Below are positions 1 through 7,770 of a DNA stretch of 64,000 nt, in pieces. Position numbers and translations under genes: made by a program. The notes below the pieces were generated by a model, which saw only the letters and a program-made list of their open reading frames with translations, did not search any database and was not told the origin of the DNA. Positions within the stretch are counted from its first letter, which is position 1. Every line of letters begins with the position of its first letter. The DNA is from Tamlana carrageenivorans. GTDB lineage: Bacteria; Bacteroidota; Bacteroidia; Flavobacteriales; Flavobacteriaceae. Location of the stretch: assembly GCF_002893765.1 (NCBI RefSeq), contig NZ_CP025938.1:3677501-3741500 (forward strand). Reading direction: 5' to 3'.

Positions 1-611
1 TTTTAATGAATTTGAAGATTATTTTGTAGTAGATAGTATGCCTTTAGAAGTTTGTAAATTATCACGCAGTTCTCGTTCAAAGATTTGTAAAGAAAACACT
101 TATGCATTTCCAGATAAAGGTTATTGTGCAGCTCAAAGTTCTAATTATTACGGTTATAAACTGCACGCTGTTTGTTCTGTAAATGGTGTCTTTCAAAGTA
201 TCGATTTGAGTCCAGCATCTGTACACGATATTAATTATCTTAAAGATATTAAGATGCAAATAAGCGATTGTACATTAATTGGTGATAAAGGCTATTTATC
301 AACAGAAATACAGCTTAACTTGTTTGAAACCTGTAATATAACGCTAAATACACCTATGAGAAGCAATCAAAAAAATTACAAAGTACAGCCTTATGTATTT
401 AGAAAAAAGAGGAAAAGGATAGAAACATTATTTTCACAACTTTGTGACCAATTTATGATAAGACGCAATTATGCTAAAACTTTTGAAGGTTTTAAAACAA
501 GAATCGTAGCTAAGATAACTGCTTTAACAACTATTCAGTATATCAATAAGTTTATTTTTGGGAGAAACATTAATAATATTAAAATTAACATTATTTAAAA
601 TGCACAACGGG
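1..611 (+). mobile_element. IS982-family insertion sequence, copy 1 (left end outside window)
   Basis: The right-hand 611 bp of an IS whose full copy lies at 7771-8746 in the opposite orientation. The right terminus reads AATGCACAACGGG, the inverted repeat of the CCCGTTGTGCATT end of the complete copy. The flank to the right (TTTATAAAT) differs from the target duplication of the other copy, so the two insertions are independent events. The left end and its target duplication lie outside the window. Confidence 0.9.
2..598 (+). CDS. IS982-family transposase, 5' truncated by window edge
   Basis: C-terminal about two thirds of a DDE transposase. The reading frame is open to the left edge, so the first in-frame ATG at 38 is internal and not the true start. 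The visible part is identical in translation to the 292-aa transposase at 7784-8662, including the DSMPLEVC stretch with a catalytic aspartate, the second aspartate in LIGDKGYLS, and the RKRIETLFSQL block with the final glutamate. The family moves by cut and paste through a DDE active site. It ends 13 bp before the IS terminus. Nothing in the visible portion is broken, so it may be an active copy. Confidence 0.88.
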   Translation, partial: FNEFEDYFVVDSMPLEVCKLSRSSRSKICKENTYAFPDKGYCAAQSSNYYGYKLHAVCSVNGVFQSIDLSPASVHDINYLKDIKMQISDCTLIGDKGYLSTEIQLNLFETCNITLNTPMRSNQKNYKVQPYVFRKKRKRIETLFSQLCDQFMIRRNYAKTFEGFKTRIVAKITALTTIQYINKFIFGRNINNIKINII

Positions 612-699
612 TTTATAAATTATTAGTTTTATCGTATAATTACACTTTTAAACGATTATTCTAACCTCAAAAATAAACCTTGTAAAATAACATTAAATT

Positions 700-1221
700 A
701 TGAAACAAATTTACACTCTAATCTTATTTACGCTTTTATCATTCAATGTACAAGCAATGCAAATTTTTATAAAAACCCCTGAAGGTAAAACAATCGCGTT
801 AGAGGTTGAACCTAATGACACGATTGAGAATATTAAAGCCAAAATTCAGGATAAAGAAGGAATTGCCCCTAATAATCAAGTATTAAAATTTAATGACGTA
901 ATTCTTGAAGATGGTCGAACATTAATTGATTATAATATACAAAAAGAAAGTACACTTCAATTAACATATTCTACTCTTGGAATTTCGGAAATAGAATTAA
1001 GTAGTGATAAGTTAAATTTATACCCTAACCCTTCAAGAAATTTTATACAAATTTCAGGATTAAAAAAAATCGAAAAATATACAATTTTTAGTCTTTTGGG
1101 AACAGAAATATCTAAAGGAGAAATATCTGATAAGAAAAGTATTGATATACAAAACCTAAACAACGGTGTATATTTATTGAAATTTAATAATGGAAATAAC
1201 TTGAAATTCATAAAAGAATAA
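700..1221 (+). CDS. Secreted ubiquitin homologue with T9SS C-terminal sorting domain
   Basis: 173 aa in three parts. Residues 1-19 are a Sec signal peptide (ending FNVQA) whose predicted cleavage point falls exactly before the ubiquitin methionine. Residues 20-95 align without gaps to eukaryotic ubiquitin; against human ubiquitin from memory I count 53 of 76 identities. The EVEPNDTIENIKAKIQDKEG and LEDGRTLIDYNIQKESTL blocks are present. Lysines 6, 11, 27, 29, 33 and 63 are kept, Lys48 is Val, the Leu8/Ile44/Val70 patch is Pro/Lys/Thr, and the RLRGG tail is absent. Residues about 107-173 are a type IX secretion sorting domain (LYPNPS ... GVYLLKFNNG ... KFIKE). The inferred product is a ubiquitin fold exported to the cell surface or medium, probably unable to be conjugated through its own C-terminus. 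It is the only gene left in its cassette, whose start is hidden to the left of the IS982 copy. Function unknown; host interaction or decoy is speculation. Confidence 0.93.
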   Translation: MKQIYTLILFTLLSFNVQAMQIFIKTPEGKTIALEVEPNDTIENIKAKIQDKEGIAPNNQVLKFNDVILEDGRTLIDYNIQKESTLQLTYSTLGISEIELSSDKLNLYPNPSRNFIQISGLKKIEKYTIFSLLGTEISKGEISDKKSIDIQNLNNGVYLLKFNNGNNLKFIKE

Positions 1222-1228
1222 AAACGTT

Positions 1229-1361
1229 TGCTAACACTGGGTATCAAAAATAGCCTAGTTGATTTCTAAAAACAAAATTTAATTCAATAAACCAAAGTAC
1301 TAGCGTATACCAAAATTGTCGCCTAATACAAAGGCTACTTTTCATACCCAAAACGTTACCA
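1229..1361 (+). repeat. Cassette boundary site 1 (attC-like)
   Basis: Imperfect inverted repeat that ends the ubiquitin cassette. It begins TGCTAAC, has left arm GGGTATCAAAAATAGCC and right arm GGCTACTTTTCATACCC, and closes with GTTACCA. Arm mismatches: one A-C and one C-C. The cassette end predicts that the hidden start of the ubiquitin cassette reads GTTAGCAAAC. The new start GTTACCACAC has no matching end in the window. Confidence 0.8.
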
Positions 1362-1379
1362 CACATTTGAGAATAATCG

Positions 1380-2492
1380 TCCGTATTCAAGAACTTAACG
1401 CAACAAATCTAAATTAATAGATTTGTAATTATGGTACGAAAAAAAACAGGTAGACTTACCCTTAAAGAAAGAATAAAGAATACAGATTGAGACTCTTTTA
1501 ACTGAAAAAAAGAATAAATCATACATCGCTATAACCATTAACAGAGCTCGATCTACGGTTACAAGAGAAGTTAATAAATGGGTGCAAACAGATAGAGATA
1601 AATACTCAGCAGAACTAGCTCATTGGTGCGCCAAAGATGATTACCTAAACAAAAGAAATATTGATAAAATATCTAAGTACCCTAGACTTCGAATTTATGT
1701 CTATAGGGGCTTATTATCACAATGGACTCCTGAACAAATTGCTGGAAGACTAAAAGAAGAATTCCCAAATGATCCTATAATGTCTATTTCTCACGAATCA
1801 ATTTATAGGTACATATATGCAAAGCCTCAAGCTAGTTTAAATAAAAAACTAATTAAACTCCTCGTACGCAAAAAAACAAGACGTAGACCCTCTAAAAAAA
1901 GACGCAGAACAGGATCTAAAATATTAAACCAAGTCAGTATAGACCTAAGACCCGAGCATATTAACCTAAGAAATGAAATCGGACACTGGGAAGGAGATTT
2001 AATGATTGGGAAGGATCAAAAATCGGCTATTGGAACTATCGTAGAACGCAAATCTAGATATACATTAATTATCAAACTAAAAGCCAGGAACTCTAAGGAA
2101 ATTGCTAAAATGTTTTCTAAAGAACTTAACAAACTAGATCCCATATTCAAAAAATCTATGACCTACGATAATGGAATTGAAATGGCAAGACACGAAACAA
2201 TTACCAAGAAAACAGGTATGAAAATTTACTTTGCACACCCCTATTCTTCTTGGGAAAGAGGTACCAATGAAAACACTAACGGACTCATCAGAAGGTACCT
2301 CCCAAAAGGAACAGATTTTAACAAAATTGACTTAAATACATTCATCGAAATTCAAGAAAAATTAAACAATAGACCTCGTAAAATTATTGGATTTAAAACC
2401 CCTAATGAAGTTATGATAAAAGAACTAAAAATTGTAGCTTAGACTCATACAAAAAAAAGCAACGTTTGTTGCGTTAGAACCTTGAATGCAGC
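1380..2492 (+). mobile_element. IS30-family insertion sequence, copy A (defective)
   Basis: 1113 bp, against 1106 bp for copies B and C; the extra 7 bp disrupt the transposase. Imperfect terminal inverted repeats (left TCCGTATTCAAG, right CTTGAATGCAGC) are shared by all three copies. Unlike B and C, the 3-bp flanks do not match (TCG left, CTT right), and the cassette ends either side do not belong together, so this copy probably sits at a recombination or deletion junction. Confidence 0.88.
1431..2442 (+). pseudogene. IS30-family transposase, frameshifted by a 7-bp duplication
   Basis: Same gene as the 334-aa transposases at 11090 and 15322, but the AAAGAAT motif near 1470-1480 is tandemly repeated, giving an early stop after about 19 codons. 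The remainder is open from an internal Met at 1582 to 2442 and is otherwise the same protein. The shift lies in the N-terminal helix-turn-helix region that would recognise the IS ends, so the product, if made from the internal start, would lack much of its DNA-binding domain. The DDE core (GHWEGDLMIG, TYDNGIEM, WERGTNENTNGLIRR) remains intact. Confidence 0.88.
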
Positions 2493-2493
2493 C

Positions 2494-2524
2494 TTTGCGG
2501 ACTGAATAGTTTGTACTAACTTTG
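2494..2524 (+). promoter_or_regulatory. Promoter of the mazEF pair
   Basis: TTTG at 2494-2497, a 19-base spacer, then TAACTTTG at 2517-2524: an exact match to the Bacteroidota sigma-A consensus TTTG-N19-TAnnTTTG. It starts 2 bp after the end of IS30 copy A and lies 20 bp upstream of the mazE-like start codon. Confidence 0.75.
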
Positions 2525-2543
2525 TAATTACAAATAAAATGTT

Positions 2544-2789
2544 ATGGAAACAGCAATTATAAAAATCGGAAATTCTAAAGGTCTACGTTTAAGTAAGACT
2601 ATTTTAGAAAAGTATAACATAAAAGACAAAGTTGAAATGATTTTGGAAAAAGGACAAATAATCCTTAAACCAATTAGTAGTCCGAGAAAAAACTGGGAAA
2701 AAGCTTTTCAAGAAATGCGTGAGAATAATGACGACCGATTATTATTCAATGATGTTTTTGAGGACGAAAATTTTGAGGAATGGAATTAG
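2544..2789 (+). CDS. mazE: MazE-like antitoxin (AbrB/SpoVT family)
   Basis: 81 aa. The N-terminal half is a swapped-hairpin AbrB fold: AIIKIGNSKGLRLSKTILEK is the classic MazE signature, with a basic patch for operator DNA. The acidic C-terminal tail (DVFEDENFEEWN) is the sort of flexible segment that wraps the toxin. By family, it binds and silences the MazF RNase and represses its own promoter. Its stop overlaps the toxin start by 10 bp, so the two are translationally coupled. The strong consensus promoter at 2494-2524 drives the pair. It is one of two toxin-antitoxin pairs in the array, which could help stabilise it. Identity is secure; the partner is inferred from adjacency. Confidence 0.9.
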   Translation: METAIIKIGNSKGLRLSKTILEKYNIKDKVEMILEKGQIILKPISSPRKNWEKAFQEMRENNDDRLLFNDVFEDENFEEWN

Positions 2790-3103
2790 AACAGTATTCT
2801 ATCGTACTGGTAAATCTTGACCCAACAATTGGTAGTGAAATTAAAAAAACAAGACCTTGTGTAATTATTTCGCCAAATGAAATTAATAAGTTTTTAAGAA
2901 CAATCGTAGTTGCACCAATGACAACGAACTTGAAAAATTATCCGACCAGAATAAAAGTAAAACACAGCGGAAAAAAAGGAATGATTGCAATCGACCAAAT
3001 TAGGACAATTGACAAATCTCGAATATTAAAAACCTTTGACCAATTATCGAAATCTGAAATACAGAATTGTAAAGATATTATTAGAGAAACTTTTGTTGAT
3101 TAA
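2780..3103 (+). CDS. mazF: MazF/PemK-family endoribonuclease toxin
   Basis: 107 aa, usual MazF length. The N-terminal SIVLVNLDPTIGSEIKKTRP matches the MazF hallmark (V.L.P..GsEi.K.RP); Arg in KKTRP and the Thr in VVAPMTTN are in the positions of catalytic residues. The middle IDQIRTIDKSRI is the second conserved block. Family members cleave mRNA at short ACA-like sequences and stop translation; the exact target here cannot be read. It overlaps the antitoxin gene by 10 bp and is the last gene of its cassette, 29 bp before boundary site 2. No lesion seen. Confidence 0.92.
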   Translation: MELEQYSIVLVNLDPTIGSEIKKTRPCVIISPNEINKFLRTIVVAPMTTNLKNYPTRIKVKHSGKKGMIAIDQIRTIDKSRILKTFDQLSKSEIQNCKDIIRETFVD

Positions 3104-3132
3104 AACTAAATTTTGAACAAAAAAAGTACTAA

Positions 3133-3267
3133 TGGCAACAAGGTGTATAATTAATGGCTAGGTCGAGCTTGCTTACGAATATTCCTGCGGAATATTCTAT
3201 TCGGTTTTTATTTGTTAAATTCGATGCTAAATCACGCCACAAATCATACACGAGACCGTTGTAGGCA
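3133..3267 (+). repeat. Cassette boundary site 2 (attC-like)
   Basis: Starts TGGCAAC, left arm GTGTATAATTAATGGC, right arm GCCACAAATCATACAC, ends GTTGTAGGCA. The inner hairpin GAATATTCC-TGC-GGAATATTC is perfect. Arm mismatches are two A-C and one A-A. It belongs to the GGCTAGGTCGAGC subclass together with sites 6, 7, 10 and 11. Confidence 0.85.
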
Positions 3268-3316
3268 ATATGCCACCACATTGAAACATTTTTATTAAAT
3301 TTAAACAACGGAACTT

Positions 3317-5404
3317 ATGAAAAACAAGTTGAAGAAACTATTAAAATTTGGATTAGCATTATTAGCAATCGGACTTTTACTTACCAACTGCGAAAATGAA
3401 CCTCAAGAAGAACTCCCCAATGCTGAAAGCCAAGAACCAACTCTCACACTCAAACATTACTCAAAAAAGAATTTTGAAAATAATACGAAACTTGTTTCAA
3501 AGCTAAAAGAATTCAAAGACAACCTCTTAGAAAATAAATCCGGTAAATACTCTGGTAAAAGCATTTACAACAAAGAATACGACTTCACGGTATATACGGA
3601 TTCCGCTACTTACATTGCATATAACGATTACCACTCCTATACATTCCCTTTGGTACAGGGTGCAGATGAAAAGATAACTAACGTACTATTCGAACTCAAC
3701 GACCAAGGCGAATACGATGCCTATTTGGTAAAATACGATTATTCTGCAAACGAGTTTAAAAACCAAGACCTAAGTTCTTTATCGTTGAAGACCTCGATGA
3801 AACCCATCGATTTGGTCTTCAACTCCCTTTTTGCAAAAACAAAATCGGCTTATGTCTGTATCTATTCCTATGAATATGTTAGAACTGGCTCACATTTCAC
3901 AAACGGTGACAGTAATTTAATTGAATTTGACTATGGTTGGGTACTAGACGCTTCATATTGTGAAACTGTATATTATGAAGAGGAGGACAAAACTACTTAC
4001 AACTACAACAACAATACAGCTACCGTTACCATAAGCGGAACAAGCTATGGAGGTTCGGGAGGCTCAACCACCTCGCCCACACCTTCGCCATACGATACAG
4101 AAGAATTGATTAAAATAGACGCTGTTAAGTCGGAACTTAGCCTAAACTTACCTCAAAGACAATGGATTGACAAACACGGGGGCGTAGCTTTTCAATTATA
4201 TAATTTTCTCACTTTAGAAATGTTCTCAGATGAAGCCACCACAGAGGCCAAAATGCGATTAGACTTGGAGATGGTAAATGACACATATTATACAACTTAT
4301 CAATGGGACTTTAGCAAAACAGGAACCTATTTAAATAGAATGCCCCTTAAATATATTGCATCGGCTGATGTTCCATTTAAAGCTGGCACAGAGAAAATGT
4401 ACCTGCTTGAAAATGGGTTGGTACTTTACGTAGCAGATGGCCCTAAAATAATCAACAAAGAAATACCTGACTCAATTTCAAGTACAGAAGTTAACAATGA
4501 TGGATATCATTACATATATAGCTATCACACAGACCTATTTTATGAATACAGGTTGCCTCAACCTGATTACCCCAAAGCTGATATCGATTTTCTGCTCGAT
4601 GCCTTTTGGGATGGTATCAAAATAGTCGGGCGCTACGCTACACCTCTTGAAGACGCCATTATATTAATAGACGGTAAAGACTTTGACGGTGTAGAACAAA
4701 GCAAAGTACAAACAGCGGGTTTTATGATTGTTGGGTTTATTCCGGGTGGGAAAATATTAAAACCAGTTAGAAAAGGAACTGGCAAAGTCTGGAAATTTGT
4801 TATTAAAAATGGAGATAAAGTTTTTACTAGAACCGTAAGAGAGTTAACAGAAGAAACCATTCAACATTTTGACAACTATGTGGAAGGCGCTAAAGACCTC
4901 TTACAAGAAGCGTTAAGAAAAGGCGATATTCTTGATGATGAAATCATTATCGAGGTTGGACAGGAAATCAGAGACCTTTCCTATAAAAAAAGAAGAAAAC
5001 TAACTTGGGAAGAAGTTAAAGTACTTTTTAAACGAGGGAATGATTTTAATAAAAAAGCAAGGACTGTTTATACATATAATGAAATAGTTTTGGAAACAGG
5101 AAAACGATTAGATTCATATATCCCGGGATTAGAAATTATTTCAAGAAAGGCAACCACGTTGGCAGACATTAAACCTGAAACCTTTAAAAGTTATTTACAG
5201 GAATTAATTAACAAATACCCAAAAGGTAGTGTTATTAACTCTACCAAACTACCAAAAGGGACAAAGTTATCTGGGGATTATTTTTTAGAAATCCCGTTGT
5301 CAAACAAATCATTTTTTGAAAATAGTGCCACATTTCAACAATTACTGACCCAATTCAATGTCGATAATAATGTACTCATAAGAATAAAATATTTAGCAGA
5401 ATAA
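3317..5404 (+). CDS. Surface lipoprotein with candidate C-terminal toxin domain
   Basis: 695 aa. Residues 1-25 are a lipoprotein signal peptide with lipobox LLTNC. A long soluble region follows, with a Gly/Ser/Pro linker near 243-258. Around 465-485, AGFMIVGFIPGGK resembles the pre-toxin segments that precede toxin domains in polymorphic toxins. The last about 120 residues (VYTYNEIVLETGKRLDSYIP, SRKATTLADIKPET, NKYPKGSVINST) resemble, from memory, a domain found at the C-terminus of Rhs and other polymorphic toxins; I cannot name its activity. The 3' end is visibly more AT-rich than the front, as when toxin tips are exchanged. A small gene starts 2 bp after the stop, as expected of an immunity gene. 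Alternative: a non-toxic surface lipoprotein. Confidence 0.65.
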   Translation: MKNKLKKLLKFGLALLAIGLLLTNCENEPQEELPNAESQEPTLTLKHYSKKNFENNTKLVSKLKEFKDNLLENKSGKYSGKSIYNKEYDFTVYTDSATYIAYNDYHSYTFPLVQGADEKITNVLFELNDQGEYDAYLVKYDYSANEFKNQDLSSLSLKTSMKPIDLVFNSLFAKTKSAYVCIYSYEYVRTGSHFTNGDSNLIEFDYGWVLDASYCETVYYEEEDKTTYNYNNNTATVTISGTSYGGSGGSTTSPTPSPYDTEELIKIDAVKSELSLNLPQRQWIDKHGGVAFQLYNFLTLEMFSDEATTEAKMRLDLEMVNDTYYTTYQWDFSKTGTYLNRMPLKYIASADVPFKAGTEKMYLLENGLVLYVADGPKIINKEIPDSISSTEVNNDGYHYIYSYHTDLFYEYRLPQPDYPKADIDFLLDAFWDGIKIVGRYATPLEDAIILIDGKDFDGVEQSKVQTAGFMIVGFIPGGKILKPVRKGTGKVWKFVIKNGDKVFTRTVRELTEETIQHFDNYVEGAKDLLQEALRKGDILDDEIIIEVGQEIRDLSYKKRRKLTWEEVKVLFKRGNDFNKKARTVYTYNEIVLETGKRLDSYIPGLEIISRKATTLADIKPETFKSYLQELINKYPKGSVINSTKLPKGTKLSGDYFLEIPLSNKSFFENSATFQQLLTQFNVDNNVLIRIKYLAE

Positions 5405-5406
5405 TC

Positions 5407-5856
5407 ATGATTTTAGAACCTTTATTTAGAAAAATTAATTTTGTCGATAGATATCAAAAAATATGTGAAGAACATAATAATTTTGAAAACAGCATGTCTG
5501 GTAGCAACAAAAAGAAATATTTAGAGATTTTAAATTCAATTGATGATACCGTTATTTATTCATCAAAGGATAGAACTTTTAAGTATTCTTTTAAATATAA
5601 AAATTATGTTTTAGATTTAATTTTGACTATTCATGGTGGATTGGTAGAAGCACATTTTAATTATTTAAAAGATGATGAATGGATTATGTACAATAGATTT
5701 GACGGTTATGCTCAAATATTAAGCTCAAATTTTCAAAGAGAAATTTATAATATTCCTAAATACTCATCGTATGAAGAACTTGAAGAAATATTAAAAGAAA
5801 TTTTTTCTATATATGGAGATTTGAAAAATGAATTTGTTAAAATTAATCGAAATTAA
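5407..5856 (+). CDS. Candidate immunity protein for the upstream toxin-like lipoprotein
   Basis: 149 aa, no signal peptide or membrane segment, acidic and AT-rich. I do not recognise the family. It begins 2 bp after the stop of the 695-aa gene and is the last gene of the same cassette, ending 7 bp before boundary site 3. Small, cytoplasmic, AT-rich genes placed directly after a toxin tip are typically immunity proteins. The C-terminal segment (YEELEEILKEIFSIYGDL) is predicted helical; the middle alternates strand-like stretches. The role is inferred from position only. Confidence 0.6.
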   Translation: MILEPLFRKINFVDRYQKICEEHNNFENSMSGSNKKKYLEILNSIDDTVIYSSKDRTFKYSFKYKNYVLDLILTIHGGLVEAHFNYLKDDEWIMYNRFDGYAQILSSNFQREIYNIPKYSSYEELEEILKEIFSIYGDLKNEFVKINRN

Positions 5857-5863
5857 AAAATAC

Positions 5864-5999
5864 TGCCTACAACACGTTATATAAAAAATAGCAGTTAAGT
5901 GTTAAACCGACAGGTATGTTCTTTTCTGCTATTTTTGTTTTAAACCGAAAATTAGCACATATAAATCTGCTACTTTTCATATAACCAACCGTTGGCATT
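5864..5999 (+). repeat. Cassette boundary site 3 (attC-like)
   Basis: Starts TGCCTACAAC, the reverse complement of the cassette start GTTGTAGGCA at 3258. Left arm GTTATATAAAAAATAGCAG, right arm CTGCTACTTTTCATATAAC, end GTTGGCATT. Both arm mismatches are A opposite C. Subclass with AAAATAGC arms, shared with sites 1 and 13. Confidence 0.85.
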
Positions 6000-6040
6000 C
6001 ATTGAGAAAACCAATCGAACTTAAAAAAACAGAAATAAAA

Positions 6041-6226
6041 ATGACAAAAAAAACAGGAGCTTATATTGTTATGATTGCTGGATTAATTCTCTTAATCATA
6101 AATATATCTGAATTAGATTTTAGTAATCTTAAAAATGGACCTTTTTCCGGAATTGTTTCAAATGTTCTTTTGATTTTAGCAATGATAATTAGTGTTAGAG
6201 ATTTAAATAAAAAAGAAAATAAATAA
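6041..6226 (+). CDS. Small two-helix membrane protein
   Basis: 61 aa from the ATG at 6041; a longer form from TTG at 6002 would begin inside the cassette start and is less likely. Two hydrophobic segments (TGAYIVMIAGLILLIINI and GIVSNVLLILAMIISV) joined by a short polar loop, and a Lys-rich cytoplasmic tail (DLNKKENK). No family recognised. It is the only gene of its 440-bp cassette, with the cassette start 50 bp upstream and about 195 bp of non-coding AT-rich sequence downstream before site 4. Confidence 0.6.
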   Translation: MTKKTGAYIVMIAGLILLIINISELDFSNLKNGPFSGIVSNVLLILAMIISVRDLNKKENK

Positions 6227-6423
6227 TCGGATTTTGAGCAAGTTTATACTAACCGAACTGGATACGGAATTTAGCTCGTTTTCGGAATTTAAAATTAGAA
6301 CTCTGAATAAAAATATGACTCAAAACTGCTATAGAATTCCCGCTCAAACGGAAAAAAATAAAACGAAATTTTTGCCGACTCATACTCGGAATTAAAAATT
6401 TTAGTGGATTAAAAACAACGAAA

Positions 6424-6620
6424 TGCCAACAATGGCTATAATTAATACGGGTTTTGGTGCTTAACCCAAAGTTTAGAGCTTTAAACGAAGTCCGCCAAAT
6501 CTTTTGATTTGGCTTTATAAAGAAAAAGATAAAACAAAACAAAAAGTTTTGGCTAAGTGCTTAATCGAAAGTTCACTACTTTTAATCCCCGCACTAACCA
6601 TAGCCTAAACGTTGGCAATA
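6424..6620 (+). repeat. Cassette boundary site 4 (attC-like, long form)
   Basis: Starts TGCCAAC, left arm GGCTATAATTAATACGGG, right arm beginning CCCGCACTAACCATAGCC, ends GTTGGCAATA. At about 197 bp it is the longest site, with an enlarged centre holding the hairpin CCAAATCTTTTGATTTGG. All four arm mismatches are A opposite C. Confidence 0.75.
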
Positions 6621-6640
6621 ATTAAAAATCACGATTACGA

Positions 6641-7180
6641 ATGAAAAAAATTACATTTATTTTATTATGCTTTTCAATGGTTGGGTTTGGACAATCAAAT
6701 TTTAAACTAGGAGAAAATATAAAATTAACAAAAAATAATATTGAATTTCAATTTAAAAAGCCTAATTATCCCTTTAATCGGAGTGATGAAAGTTTATCGC
6801 AAGGTGGTAATAAAAATTTAGTAATTTCATTTGTTGCCTCTAAACCGATAGCGGCATTACAAATTTACTCTACACCAATACCTTCAAAAATGCAACAAGA
6901 TGCTGAAAATTTTTTTAATTCAGAGCAATCAATAAAATCATTTATTAGTCAAATATTTCCGCATCCTATAAATGAAATTTTAGAATATAAGGTAGTTGTT
7001 TTTAGCGACAAAATATTTATAGAAGTTCAATTAATAGGAGCAAATGTTCAGAAACAAATAAATTGGATTACATTCTACAAAAATAATATGATAAATATTT
7101 TAGGCACAACTCTAATTGAAGATTTTGAAACAAATTTACCATTCATTAAAAAGTTCAAAAATTCAATTTATATTAAATAA
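6641..7180 (+). CDS. Secreted protein of unknown function
   Basis: 179 aa. Residues 1-17 form a Sec signal peptide (MKKITFILLCFSMVGFG, then QSNF). The mature part is beta-rich with no family I recognise; segments such as NLVISFVASKPIAALQIYST and KVVVFSDKIFIEVQLIG look like sheet strands. It is the first gene of a cassette that also holds the IS-split lipoprotein and a small membrane protein, and the next gene begins 13 bp downstream, suggesting co-transcription. No C-terminal T9SS sorting domain is visible, so periplasmic location is the default guess. Confidence 0.7.
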   Translation: MKKITFILLCFSMVGFGQSNFKLGENIKLTKNNIEFQFKKPNYPFNRSDESLSQGGNKNLVISFVASKPIAALQIYSTPIPSKMQQDAENFFNSEQSIKSFISQIFPHPINEILEYKVVVFSDKIFIEVQLIGANVQKQINWITFYKNNMINILGTTLIEDFETNLPFIKKFKNSIYIK

Positions 7181-7770
7181 TAACGAAAAAGTAATGAAAT
7201 TCAATTTAACAATAATTAGTTTGTTAATTTTATTCTGCTCTTGTAAAGATAAAGTAAACAATAAATTAAACCCTGAACAGCTTTTTGAAGATTCGTATAA
7301 AACTCAAAGAGAGAATAATTCTTTAGAAGATAATTCTGAACATTTCGACAAAACTAAGAATATATATTCAAATTATAAATATAACGTCGCTTACGATGGA
7401 CTTGATTATTGGGTATCCGATTATGGCGTTTCTGAACATACAATTTTAAGAACTTTTGATAAAGATAGCGCAATAGGAATGACTATTAATGTTATTGAAA
7501 CCACCTTTGAGCCTGGCAAGAATATTTGGGAAATATATGATTTAAACCCTAAAGGCATGGAAGAGCAATTCAGCCAAATGATAACTGGTCAATTAAATAC
7601 AGATATTAAAAATTATTCTTTCAAGAAAACTTACATAAAAAACGTTAAATCTTTAAAAAGAAAGTTTGAACACACCGTCAGAGATTCTGAATATGAATAT
7701 GATAACGTTAGTATAATGCAACAAGCTGTTAGAGGAAATTACTACTATACATTTAATTTATTTATACCAA

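Noticed and set aside
6249..6542. 97-aa - strand frame across site 4
   Set aside because: It runs through the boundary site and is opposite to all cassette genes; no start signal or homology.
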